From the NCBI GenBank assembly GCA_004335835.1, contig RWJK01000700.1:1-11601 (forward strand): a stretch of DNA of 11,601 bases, given 5' to 3'. The position numbers and the translations under genes are program-made. Positions 1 through 8,661 of the stretch are shown here, in pieces (the stretch's first letter is position 1; the number at the start of each line of letters is the position of its first letter). The DNA comes from Scenedesmus sp. ARA3 (taxonomy: Eukaryota; Chlorophyta; Chlorophyceae; Sphaeropleales; Scenedesmaceae). Below the pieces are notes generated by a model that was not told the DNA's origin, made no database searches, and saw only the letters and a program-made list of their open reading frames with translations.

Positions 1-185
1 ACAGCATCAGCGCTATGCAGCTGCCGCTGCTGGCTGATGGCTTTGCGGCTGGACTGCGCAGCGGCTGCTGTTCAGGCAGCAGGGTGGTGGACCGCACCCT
101 GGGGCAGTCATGGCCTGCGCTGGAAATAGCTGCGCTCAACTTGGCTATCTGCTGCTGCCGCTGCTGCTGCTGCTGCTGCCTGCAG
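1..185 (+). other. Left edge: intron end, possibly a partial upstream exon
   Basis: This stretch ends in a CTG run (about 153-180) and a CTGCAG acceptor, so at least its right half is intron. GT dinucleotides at 84, 87 and 107 are possible donors. A donor at 84 would join frame 1 of the left edge to the next exon with matching phase, but that peptide is Cys- and Ala-rich and not clearly coding. A second frame, starting at the Met codon at 15, looks more protein-like but needs a poor donor. I cannot tell whether any of it is exon. Confidence 0.4.
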
Positions 186-3100
186 GGCGTTTGCTGAGCG
201 CATGTACATGCAGCAGCACCCCTCCATCGCCCCGCTGCAGCTGCCGGATGTTCAGCGAGCGCTCAAAGCGCGCCGCACACAGGACAGGTATGTGGTGTTG
301 GTTTGACTGCACAGCTGCAGCAGCTGTGGAGAGGTTGGGGCGCAGCGTTCTGAGCCGCGCATGCACAGGTTGCGAAACGCTGCTGGTAGCGCATGAGCGC
401 AGAGGCGACAAATGGTTGAGTGCTGTGTGCAGCCTGTGGAGCATGCAACGCTGGTACCCTTGCCCTATTGTGTGGCTTGCAGCCTTCATCAGCCACCGCC
501 TGCTTCAGCGATCTCTGGTTTTGCTTCTGTTGTTTTGCTGCTTGTCTTGCTGTTCTCACTCACATGGTGATGCTTAATCTACATGCGCCTTGCTTGCAGG
601 GCCTGGCAGTCTTGCATTGAGTACCAGGAGCACAACCAGCCCATGGACAGCGGCCTGCCAGCCTGGGCAGAGCAGCACGGCATCACCCTGCGGCCGCACC
701 TCTCAAAAGCAGTGCCATTCGCGCAGCTGGACTTTGTGGACCGCTGCTACATGCAGCGCAGCGACGAGGACAGTGCGGCGAGCGGCAGGGGCAGCAGCGG
801 CAGCGCCAGCGGCGGCGGCTGCAGCAGGCCTGATGGTGGAGCGAGGCTGGTTGATGCGTGCGGCAGCGGGTATGCTGCTGCTGGCGCGGAGCAGCTGCTA
901 CCGCTGCGGGTGGGAAGCTACGAGCAGTTTGTGGCGCCCTGCAGCTGCCCTAAGGTGGGGAGCATCAAGGATATGCCTAGAACAGGTTTGTGTAGCCCAG
1001 TTGTGCATTTGATCACTCCACATGCTTCGGTGCAGCTGCTGCCGCTGCGGGTGGGCAGCCATGAGCGCTTTGCGGCGCCCTGCAGCTGCCCCGAGGGTGA
1101 TGAAAAGCCGAGCGTCGCAAGTTGTGATTTACTGCTCCTTGTGCTGCGCGCACCGCTTTCCTGTGCCGCGCAGGACTCTGTGGTGCGGCACAGCACGAGG
1201 CACTAGCCAAGCCCTAACTGATAACACATTACAGGACACAGCATAACACAGTAGCTTAATCATGTCAGCACGTTCTTCTGCGTCTGCAGGACCAGTGGTG
1301 CGGGGGTGCCCCCAAGCTCGAGGCGCTAGCTAAGCTCAGGTCTGGTGAGCTAGCCCCAAACGCACATCAAGCACACAGCACCACTCAAGAGCTGTGCACA
1401 CCTGCATGTGCCATTTGTCCATGTGCAGGACCTGTGGTGTGGGGGTGCCCCCAAGCGCGAGGCTCTAGCCAAGCTGTGGTCTGGTGAGCTGGCGCCGCTG
1501 CTGGAGGTGCGGCCATGCAGCCAACCTGACAAGGGGCTCGGGCTGTTTGCAGGTGCGTGCGGTGAAGCACCTTTGCTTGTGTAACAACACACTACCCAAG
1601 TGCACACGCTGTTCTGTGTGCAGTGCTGTCAGGGGTTGCTGCACCACAGCTATGGTGGTATTTGTCTTTGTGTTAAGGACACACTGAATGGTGTGAAGCT
1701 GGGACTGGAAGCCGCCGCACGAGCAGCTTCTGACGGGGGTAGGCAGCGCCGTTGCTGGAGGTGCGGCCCTGCAGCCAACCTGACAAGTTGCTGTGGCTGT
1801 TTGCAGGTGGACTGGCTTGCGGGTGGTCGGTGCAACTGTATTACACCGGGGAGCTGGTGCCTACTAAGGAGTGTGCTGTGTGAATGGGGAGCTGGTGCTG
1901 TCTGTTACATTCTGTGAATTAACCTGACATTTCTGTCCTTGCAGGCGAGGACTTGCCTGAGGGAGCACAGTAGCTGAGTACACCGGGGAGCTGGTGCCTA
2001 CTAAGGAGTGTGCTGTGTGAATGGGGAGCTGGTGCTGTCTGTTACATCAAGTTAATAACATGTTATTTCTGCCTTGCAGGCGAGGATCTGCCTGAGGGCA
2101 GCACAGTAGCTGAGTACACCGGGGAGCTGGTGCCTACCAAGGAGGCTGAGGCGCGTGAAGAAGCTTACCATGCAGCTGGACTGTTCTACCTGTGGTGTGA
2201 AGAAGGGGACCATGCGCTGCCACCCGAGCTGGTGGTCAGCATGCAGGTGCGGCAGCTAGGGGTAGTGTTGATTGGAAGCCTATCATGAGGCCCGCCTGTG
2301 AAATATATGAAGAGGGAAATGCGGCGCTCCGGCTGAGCTGGTGGTCAGCATGCACGTGGGGAGTCGTCTGGCGGTTTCATGGTTGGCTGGCCGTGGTGTT
2401 GTTGGTGAGGCAGCCTACCACGCAGCTGGCCTGTTCTATCTGTGGTGTGAATAAGGGGACCATGCGCTGCCGCCAGAGCTGGTGGTCAGCATGCAGGTGG
2501 GGCAGCTAGGGGTGGTGTTGTTACAACCGGTACAACCGCCCGTGGCTGGGCTAAAATGCAACTGAAATTGACGGACTTGCGCGGGTGGCTTCTACCGCCG
2601 TACCAACGAAAGAATATACTGGGTACAATGTATCAGCCCTCACGAGCGGTGTATCAGCTCGCTGGGTAGTGCCGAGGCAGGTTCAGTCCGGTATATGGTA
2701 TATGTTGCGTGACTCGCGCATGCTGTTTCGCATGCCCACCATCACGCCACACTCCCTGCCCACCCTCTGCCCCGCTGCTCATGCACCGCAGGCCAAAAAG
2801 CAGGAGATGCAGCACCAGCAGCACCAGCAGCAGCAGCGCCACCGCCGGAAAAAGCAGCCGCCGCAGCAGGTACAGCAGCCACAGCAGCAGCAGCAGCAGC
2901 AGCAGGGGGCGCCAGGCCGGCCCGCAAAGGTCCGCGCTCTGGCAGCTGCTGAGCCGCCGCCGCGCAAGTACATGATTGATGCCACGTTTGTGGGCGGCGT
3001 TGCGCGCTTCGCCAACCACTCCTGCGACCCCAACTGCAGCATTGTGAAGGTGCGCGTGGTGCAGCATTGGGGTAGTTGGGGTGTGTGTTGCATCTCGCGT

Positions 3101-4113
3101 GCGGTACCAGAGCACTAGCTCGCCGCATGGAAGCGCTGTTAAGAGAGAGGATAGCCACATGTGGGTCCTGGCACCACCTTAGATGGTATAAGCCACGACA
3201 CAGGGTGAACACATGGTCTGAGACCAGGAAAGGAGAGTGAACACAACAGAACACTATGCACAATGAACGCATGGAAGCGCAGTGAATACGCCGCTCGTCA
3301 ACCTAGCTGTAACCAGTTGAAGCCACCTTGTTGTTCACTCGGCCGCTGGGTGCTGCAGGAGAGGACGTTGCTGGAAATCTGCTGCTGATGCTGATGCTGC
3401 TGATGCTGATGCTGCTGCTGCTGCAGGTGTGCAACGGTGGCAGTCAGGCAGGCGAGCCGCTGCTGTTTATGCTGCTGGAGACGCTGTTGCTGCTGCTGAA
3501 CAGCTTTTCACCTGCTACTGCTGCTGCTGCTGCTGTCTTTTGTGTGCAGGTGTGCAACGGCGGCAGCCAGGCTGGCGACCCGCTGCTGCTGTTGCTGAGC
3601 AACTTTTCACCTGCTGCTGCTGCTGCTGCTGAACTTCTACTGCCGCTGCTGCTGCTGCCGCACCCCTGCAGGTGTGCAACGGCGGCAGCCAGGCAGGCGA
3701 GCCGCTGCTGCTGGTGCTGCTGGAGACGCTGCGAGATGTGGCTGCTGGCGAGGAGCTCACCTTTGACTACAAGCCCAGCAGCAGCAGCAAGCCCATTCAA
3801 GGCAAGCTGCGGGGGCTGCTGGAGTGCAGCTGCGGCGCGGCAAACTGCAGGTGAGAACTGTTCAAATGGCAGCTATGTAACAACAGCAATGAGTGTGACA
3901 CAGAAGCAGAGTGAGCCTTTGACAAGTGCAGGCAAAGCACAGCATCCAAGCGCCAGCTCAACACTATGCGCATGGATTGCGTGCTGATTGAGACGCGTTG
4001 CACAGCACCATCAGCTGCACGCTGCACATTCAGTGTCAACATCGGCGGCTGTGTTTTGCGTGTGCTGCTGCTGCTGCTTCAGGGGCGTGGTGTTTCCTGA
4101 CAAGGGGCAATGA
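186..4113 (+). CDS. SET-domain protein (histone-lysine) methyltransferase, 5'-partial
   Basis: SET enzymes move a methyl group from S-adenosylmethionine to lysine, usually on histones. Exons: 186-287, 600-954, 1429-1552, 2080-2246, 2792-3049, 3672-3850 and 4083-4113. All junctions are GT-AG, phases agree, and the sum is 404 codons plus TGA. In order the product shows an N-terminal region without a recognised domain (RMYMQQHP, RAWQSCIEYQE), a Gly/Ser linker, APCSCP, then the SET core. The core has GLGLFAG and EYTGEL for cofactor binding, a Q-rich insert of about 55 residues, KYMIDATF, the pseudoknot motif RFANHSCDPN, EELTFDY with the catalytic-site Tyr, and a post-SET CSCGAANCRG zinc motif. 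All hallmark motifs are present, so the enzyme is probably active. A post-SET Cys cluster suits SUV39- or ASH1-like classes; a clear pre-SET zinc cluster is not visible, so the substrate is open. Introns carry degraded copies of exon ends (listed separately). The real start lies left of the window. Confidence 0.86.
1033..1095 (+). repeat. Intronic copy of the 3' end of the second SET-gene exon
   Basis: This is a gap-free 63-base match to 892-954, lying 141 bases downstream, with 9 differences, 5 of them at third codon positions. It encodes QLLPLRVGSHERFAAPCSCPE against QLLPLRVGSYEQFVAPCSCPK in the exon. The frame stays open from the exon through the copy, so reading through both is possible. 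The donor next to the copy has moved by one base (GT at 1097), which would give phase 1. The phase-0 next exon therefore fits the first copy's donor at 955. Confidence 0.85.
1290..1358 (+). repeat. Intronic copy of the 5' end of the third SET-gene exon
   Basis: A gap-free 69-base match to 1429-1497, 139 bases upstream of it, with 10 differences, 7 at third codon positions. The copy keeps a good acceptor (CTGCAG ending at 1289) and reads DQWCGGAPKLEALAKLRSGELAP against DLWCGGAPKREALAKLWSGELAP. No donor of the right phase follows, so splicing into it would probably derail the frame. Confidence 0.85.
1749..1806 (+). repeat. Intronic copy of the 3' end of the third SET-gene exon
   Basis: A gap-free 58-base match to 1495-1552, 254 bases downstream, with 6 differences. 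The copy keeps the donor (CAG then GTGGAC). It replaces the conserved Gly-Leu-Gly of the SET cofactor-binding motif by Leu-Leu-Trp, so a protein made from it would lack the S-adenosylmethionine-binding glycines. Confidence 0.85.
1842..2149 (+). repeat. Tandem array of about 136 bases ending in the true fourth SET-gene exon
   Basis: The segment beginning TACACCGGGGAGCTGG occurs at 1842, 1979 and 2115, spacing 137 and 136. The last is the true exon (2080-2246, encoding EYTGELVP). The middle unit includes a full acceptor (TTGCAG ending at 1944) and the exon start at 1945, but lacks one base after codons for EDLPEG, which brings a TAG stop into frame at once. After the copied exon part, the first two units share a GTGTGCTGTGTGAATGGGG tail absent from the true exon. 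This shows that the first two units are closer to each other than to the exon. Confidence 0.85.
2303..2355 (+). repeat. Degraded intronic copy of the 3' end of the fourth SET-gene exon
   Basis: The right part matches the exon end with the block GAGCTGGTGGTCAGCATGCA. The left part is diverged and has small deletions. The junction reads CAC-GTGGGG instead of CAG-GTGCGG, so the last exon base of the donor consensus is lost. It lies 109 bases downstream of the true donor at 2247. Confidence 0.7.
2413..2496 (+). repeat. Intronic copy of the 3' end of the fourth SET-gene exon, with one nonsense codon
   Basis: An 84-base gap-free match to 2163-2246, 250 bases downstream, with 7 differences. Six are silent third-position changes; the seventh turns a Glu codon into TAA at 2452-2454. 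The donor (CAG-GTGGGG) is kept, and similarity runs on into the intron (GGCAGCTAGGGGT) to about 2520. Confidence 0.9.
2521..2790 (+). other. Single-copy rest of intron before the Q-rich SET exon
   Basis: This part of the intron differs from its surroundings: almost no CAG/CTG triplets and more A+T. It contains a short tRNA-like D-arm (2656-2672) and a GGTTCAGTCC block (2680-2689), discussed as a finding. From 2585 the frame is open into the following exon, probably by chance. No exon copies were seen here. Confidence 0.4.
3050..3426 (+). other. Intron left part, no gene seen
   Basis: Intron following the RFANHSCDPN exon. It shows two short repeats of CGCATGGAAGCGC-like sequence (about 3124 and 3269) and then a run of CTG/GAT-type triplets from about 3375 that leads into the first of three duplicated acceptors. 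Confidence 0.5.
3427..3731 (+). repeat. Three tandem copies of the 5' end of the SET/post-SET exon
   Basis: The exon start GTGTGCAACGG occurs at 3427, 3550 and 3672, each straight after a CAG acceptor and a CTG-rich tract, spacing 123 and 122. Only the third continues into LRDVAAGEELTFDY and is taken as real. Against it, copy 1 has 5 differences in 60 bases (3 at third positions) and copy 2 has 3 in the first 48 (2 at third positions). Copies 1 and 2 share one frame, but copy 3 is shifted by one base relative to copy 2. Using an upstream acceptor without a further splice would therefore lose the catalytic Tyr and the post-SET motif. Confidence 0.88.
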
Positions 4114-5113
4114 GCGGCGCAGCAACAGCATGCAGCAGCTGACAAGCAGCAGCATGCAGGGCGTGCCGGCTTCATGCTGCAGGGCTCGCAAAGTTTGCAA
4201 GTTACCAGTCACAAAAGTCGGTCCACAGCCGCAGGCCCACCCACCAAGGAGCCAGACAGGGCTCATGGGCTTGCAATTGCAGCTGGCAGGCAGCAGGACC
4301 TGCAGACGCGCAGCTGCTGCAGGGGAGTGTGCAGATAGACTGTGTCAACTGTGCGAATAGATCAGCAGCCGCATGGCGTAGACAGCATGACGCTAGACCT
4401 GGCCTCATATGCAAGTCGGTGCCTCGTCTAGCAGTGTTGTTAGCAGTGCATTTTATGCTGCTCTTGGCAAATCAGCTGATCAGCAGATTAGCAGTCGCAT
4501 GACATAGACAGCATGCAATGGCGTTTTTACGCTTGTGTAGTGTGGGGAGGGATAGGGGGGATGACAGCGCTTCTTGTGGCTGTCTGAGCACCTTGATCAG
4601 CAGTGTTGTTTGTTTCCAGTGGGTGTCCCATGGGCAAAAGGCCCAGCTGGTCTTGCTGTTTGTTGCTGTGCTTGTTGTACGTCAGCCGCAGCACTGTTGA
4701 CTGCATCAAAGCTTGTGGTGGTTGGCAGGGCGTCAGCCCCACACCGCCTTCCCGCTGCATGTTCTTGTACCCTCGCCAGCCCAATGATGTGCTTGCAATA
4801 AAACGTTTTCAGAGGGATAAGGTTGATCAGCCAGCTTTTGCATCTGACTGGCTGAGCACGTGACAGTGCTAGGTAGGTTCATGCACAAGCCACAGACTGC
4901 ATGCTGTGATGGCTGCGACCTGCAGCGGCGCTATGCTAGCATACATTGCGTATGCTGCGTATGCCAGATGACATGTTGGTACTCTGGCATTGCTTGAAGG
5001 TGCGCAGCTGCGCAATTACCTTTTATGAATGTCGTCTTTTGACTTTGGAGTGGGCTTGGCTCAGCGTCGCGTGATGCGCAGCAGCTTCATATCGCATGCA
5101 ACATTGATCAAAG
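4114..5113 (+). other. 3' flank and probable 3' untranslated region of the SET gene
   Basis: No frame here has convincing protein character. An AATAAA lies at 4797-4802, which would be atypical for a chlorophyte. The first TGTAA downstream of the stop is only at 5534-5538, so the transcript end is unresolved. A degenerate repeat occupies about 4360-4615. A short open frame at 4603-4863 has no recognisable domain and I do not call it a gene. Confidence 0.45.
4360..4615 (+). repeat. Degenerate two-unit tandem repeat in the SET gene 3' flank
   Basis: Two units each begin with a CAGCAG-CGCATG-TAGACAGCATG core (near 4363 and 4485) and later contain AGCAGTGTTGTT (near 4430 and 4600). The intervening sequence is largely different, so this is an old or composite duplication. 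Confidence 0.5.
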
Positions 5114-5306
5114 TGGCATGCAGGGAGTTGTTGTAGTGTGCATTCCGTACATATTGGTTCAGGGGTAGGTTTCAGGGTTGAGGCAGTGGCATTGTGAAGA
5201 CGGGTTGTCGGGGAATTGCAGTTGCTGCAGTTGCAGCTTGGGCATTGCTGTGTGAAGGGTCCAGATCTGGGCAGTGTGCCAGGTGGCGAACACCTGCGAC
5301 AAGGTG
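5114..5306 (+). repeat. Dispersed repeat, copy A
   Basis: Matches 9366-9570 in the same orientation at roughly nine bases in ten by eye; copy B has an extra stretch of about 14 bases near 9478-9492. The right end holds a 26-base block identical in both copies that can fold into two adjacent hairpins: GGCA-GTG-TGCC (5270-5280) and GGTG-GCGAA-CACC (5282-5294). Both copies lie downstream of a gene, sense to it. The repeat could be a short interspersed element or a shared 3'-region RNA element. No target-site duplication or A-rich tail is obvious. Confidence 0.85.
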
Positions 5307-6009
5307 CTTTGTGCCTTCACATGCCTGCAGGACGATATTTAACGGTGGTCAATACCAACAGCACACGTACAGCAGTGACATGGTCATGAAATAGCCAGCA
5401 CTGGATTCTGCTAAACCACAGCAACTGCCCTGCAGGTACAGTTTGACCATGCAGCTGCATGCTGGAGAACCTAGGAACCTAAGACGCGCTTGCAAATCGC
5501 CGGCGTGCGCCTTCAACACCACCAGCATGCTTCTGTAACCTTTTCACGGCGCCACTGCTGAGTTTTCACCGGCTTGGTGCTCGATGGCTACGCATGCGTG
5601 CTGTTCTGTGTAAAAGAGCATTCCTGCATGCCGCTGCTCGCTGCTGGCTTCGCGACACAGCTTAAAAGCTTACATATAGTCTTGGCGACACACTCGTGTT
5701 ATGAAGCTGAGGCTGCTTCGCTAGGCGCCCGATCGCCGCTTGTGCTATGGTGGTGTAGAGGTGGGATGCCATGCTGTTGCGGCAGTAGTTCTCGTCTTGA
5801 CACAGATATCAACATAATCAATGTAATCGTACCATTTAACGTCACTCTAGCACGGGCTGGGCATGCTGGCATCAAGCGCAGGCCTTGATCTGCAGAGCAT
5901 GCTGTGTTCATCTGCTGTTGCATGCGCTGCTGCTGCTGCCACGTTCTTGCAACACACAGGCGTGTGTCAGCCGGCGTGAGCCCAAAAATAACCTTCGAAC
6001 ATTAGGCCT
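5307..6009 (+). other. Intergenic region with promoter and 5' leader of the WW/RS gene
   Basis: No gene is supported. TGTAA occurs at 5534-5538, 5609-5613 and 5822-5826; the first could end the SET transcript. A more A+T-rich stretch lies at about 5805-5845. The context of the downstream start codon is GCCTATGTCC. A TGTAAAAGAG string at 5609 recurs just after repeat copy B (9576), which may mean that copy A was once longer and was interrupted. Confidence 0.4.
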
Positions 6010-7070
6010 ATGTCCAGTGCATTCGTGGCTGTAGGACAGAGCAGCACTTCAGCAGCAACAGCAGCGGCCATCAACGCCCCTGCTGCAGCTGCAGCTGATG
6101 CATCAGGCACTGCTAGTGCTGATCAGGGAGTCTGGAAGCAGTATGAAAAGAACGGCATTCCATTCTATCACAACAAGCTCACAAAGAAGAGCACCTGGCG
6201 CTTGCCGCCTGGAGCAGTGCTGGCTGGCAAACACAACCACAACCAGCCAAAGCCCCAAGAGCAACAGCAGCAGCAGCAGCAGCAGCCCCAACAGCAGCAG
6301 CAGCACCAGCAGCCCCAACAGCAGCAGCCGCAGCACTGTCATCAATACGGCATAGTGCCAAGTGTTCAACCTTCTGCATCAGGGGGTGCGGCTGTGGATG
6401 CTCCTGTACCCTTGCAGAGAGGGACTCAACCTTTGCGACAGCAGGTGGGCAAGCAGCAGTGCAGCAGAGGCTCTGGCAAGCAGCAACCACACACCCTACG
6501 TTTGCTCTGTGCGGTGGTGCATGTACAATGTTACCAACATCTGCTCATACCAGCAGAGATAGCCCTGTACCGCACTGCATCCTTCATTGCAGTCCTTTCC
6601 TTGTGTTGCATAAGACAGCTTGCAAAGCAGAGATAGTACTGTGCCTATCTGCATCCTTCATTCCAGTCCTTTCCTTGTGTTGCATCAGACGGCCGCAAAG
6701 CAGAGATAGTACTGTGCCTATCTGCATCCTTCCTTTCGTTGCGGTCCTTTCCTTGTGTTGCATAACACAGCAAGCTGCTGCCCTCGCAGAGCTTCCAGCT
6801 GACTCGCCATTTGGGTGCTGCTGCTCACCTTGTGTCAGCACAGCACCTCTTTGCAACTGGATGGCCTAACCCTGCCCCTTGTGTATGCCTCTGCAGGCAG
6901 CAGGATCAGCAGAACCAGCAGCAGCAGCAGCAGCAGCAGCACTGGGAACAGCAGCAGGTGCAGCACAAGGTGTGCAGAGGCCAGCCAGCTCTGGCAGAAA
7001 CTTGCAGTGGCAGGTTTTGAGTCCTAGCAGTGCAGCACCTGTGCAAGCACCTGCAGCAGCAACAGCAGTG

Positions 7071-7102
<32 letters not shown>

Positions 7103-8257
7103 GACAGCACCTAGTGCTGCAGCAGCTAGCAACAATGCACCTGCTGCTGCTGCCCCTGTGCAGCCTGTAGTTGGTGCTGCAGCAGTTGCAGAGCTACCAC
7201 AACAGCAGCAGCAGCAGCAGCAGAACAGCAATGCCAATGGAATCAGCCATGTGACGTCTGAACAGGTGGGCAGATATCTTGCGTAAACACTCCTCAGCTT
7301 GCACAACAGTGGTTTGTGCTTGCATGATCATCAAGTGCGTTGCCCTGAGAGGCACCCGTTACATCCTGTTACTGTAAGCATATGCCTGCTAAAGCAATGC
7401 CTAAGTGGGCTGACAGTGGCTGGGCCCGCAATGCAATGTGTGCTTTGAGAGAGCAGCTGAGCGGCCCGCGGCCAGATTGGATCTGGCCTGGCAGGACACA
7501 CACCACATGGCTCAAGGGTACAAGCATGCCTAAGCATCAGAATGCGTGTTGCATCAGATGTGAAGCATAGACGTTCACAAAGTGCAATGCAAGGCCACCG
7601 TCAAAGCACCACTGGTTCAGCGTGTTGTATAACATTGTCCGCTTTGGCGCCGTCTGCTATGCACTTGCAGCTGCAGAAGGTGTTGCGCCTGGCTGGTGCA
7701 CTACTGCAGCAGCTCCAGGCATGTCGGCTGCTGCCAGGCTTGCAGACACAGCTACAGCTGGCGCTCGCGCAAACACAGCAGCAGCTGCAGGAGTGCCAGC
7801 AGCAAGAGCAGCATCAAGAGCTGCACAAGCAGCAGCACGCCATTCCACAGCAAAAGCGGCAGGTGGTGTGGAACGCTGTGCAGTGCAGGACAGCTGCCAA
7901 CGGGCTTGATGCAGCGGCACACGGCACAAAGCAAACCGACGCCCCAGTAACAGCAGCAGAGCCCTCAGCTGCTGTGACTGCAAAAGCCACAGCAGCGGAG
8001 GCAGCACTGGCAGCAGCAGCTGCAATAGCAGAGGCACCGGTGCAGGCAAACAATATTTTGAATGCAGCAGGCAGCACTGCCAAGGCAGATCCAGCGCCGT
8101 CACCAGGCGGAAGCAGGCTGCACCAGCACCAGGCAGCATCGGTGCCGGGAAACGATGACCCTTATGACCCATATGATGCAGCAGGCAGCACTGCCGAGCA
8201 GCAGCTCCCACACCCGCAGCCTGCAAGTGCGCCAGCCAGCAGCGGAGGACTCCTACT

Positions 8258-8288
<31 letters not shown>

Positions 8289-8488
8289 CAGCAGCAGCAG
8301 CAGCGGCAGCAGCAGCAGCAGCATCTACAGCCATTGCAATCAACTGTGCCTCAGCCACCTCCGCAGCAACAGCAGCAGCAGCAGCAGCAGCAGCGCTTGA
8401 AGGCAGTAGCGCTCCGGCTTGCAGCTGATGGGTCCTTGACTCAGGGCAGCCCGCTGCACCAGCAGCAGCAGGAACACAAAAAGGCAAC

Positions 8489-8521
<33 letters not shown>

Positions 8522-8607
8522 GGGCAACCAGCTGCACAGGCCTGCCAGTAGCCAGCATGCACGCAGGGGCCGCAGCACCAGCAGGAGCAGGAACATAAGG
8601 AGGCGAC

Positions 8608-8661
<54 letters not shown>

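Noticed and set aside
110..577. Plus-strand open frame of 155 codons
   Set aside because: It reads the exon at 186-287 in the wrong frame and continues into intron. The in-phase reading gives RMYMQQHP joined to RAWQSCIEYQE across a normal GT-AG intron.
1033..3731. Exon copies as uncollapsed haplotypes or assembly duplication
   Set aside because: Different exons have different numbers of copies, with different periods, limits and lesions, and two genes show it. This is hard to get from haplotype mis-joining, though long reads would settle it.
3328..3987. 219-codon Leu/Ala-rich open frame
   Set aside because: It is produced by CTG runs across the triplicated acceptor and runs out of frame with the SET exon at 3672. 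It is kept only as a possible mis-spliced tail.
4603..4863. 86-codon open frame in the SET 3' flank
   Set aside because: Cys/Leu-rich at first with no recognisable motif; it overlaps a possible AATAAA and is more likely untranslated.
5165..5185. Telomere-like text (GGGGTAGGTTTCAGGG) in the dispersed repeat
   Set aside because: Too short and irregular for an interstitial telomere; it is part of the repeat unit and is present in both copies.
5574..5888. 104-codon open frame upstream of the WW/RS gene
   Set aside because: No domain, no low-complexity coding texture like its neighbours, and no supporting splice or signal.
6552..6771. CRISPR-like array
   Set aside because: The units are contiguous 73-base tandem repeats without spacers, inside a eukaryotic intron.
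7657..8562. Long minus-strand open frame rich in Ala
   Set aside because: It is the reverse complement of the CAG tracts in the WW/RS exon; triplet runs lack stops in most frames. No domain, start context or splice logic supports it.
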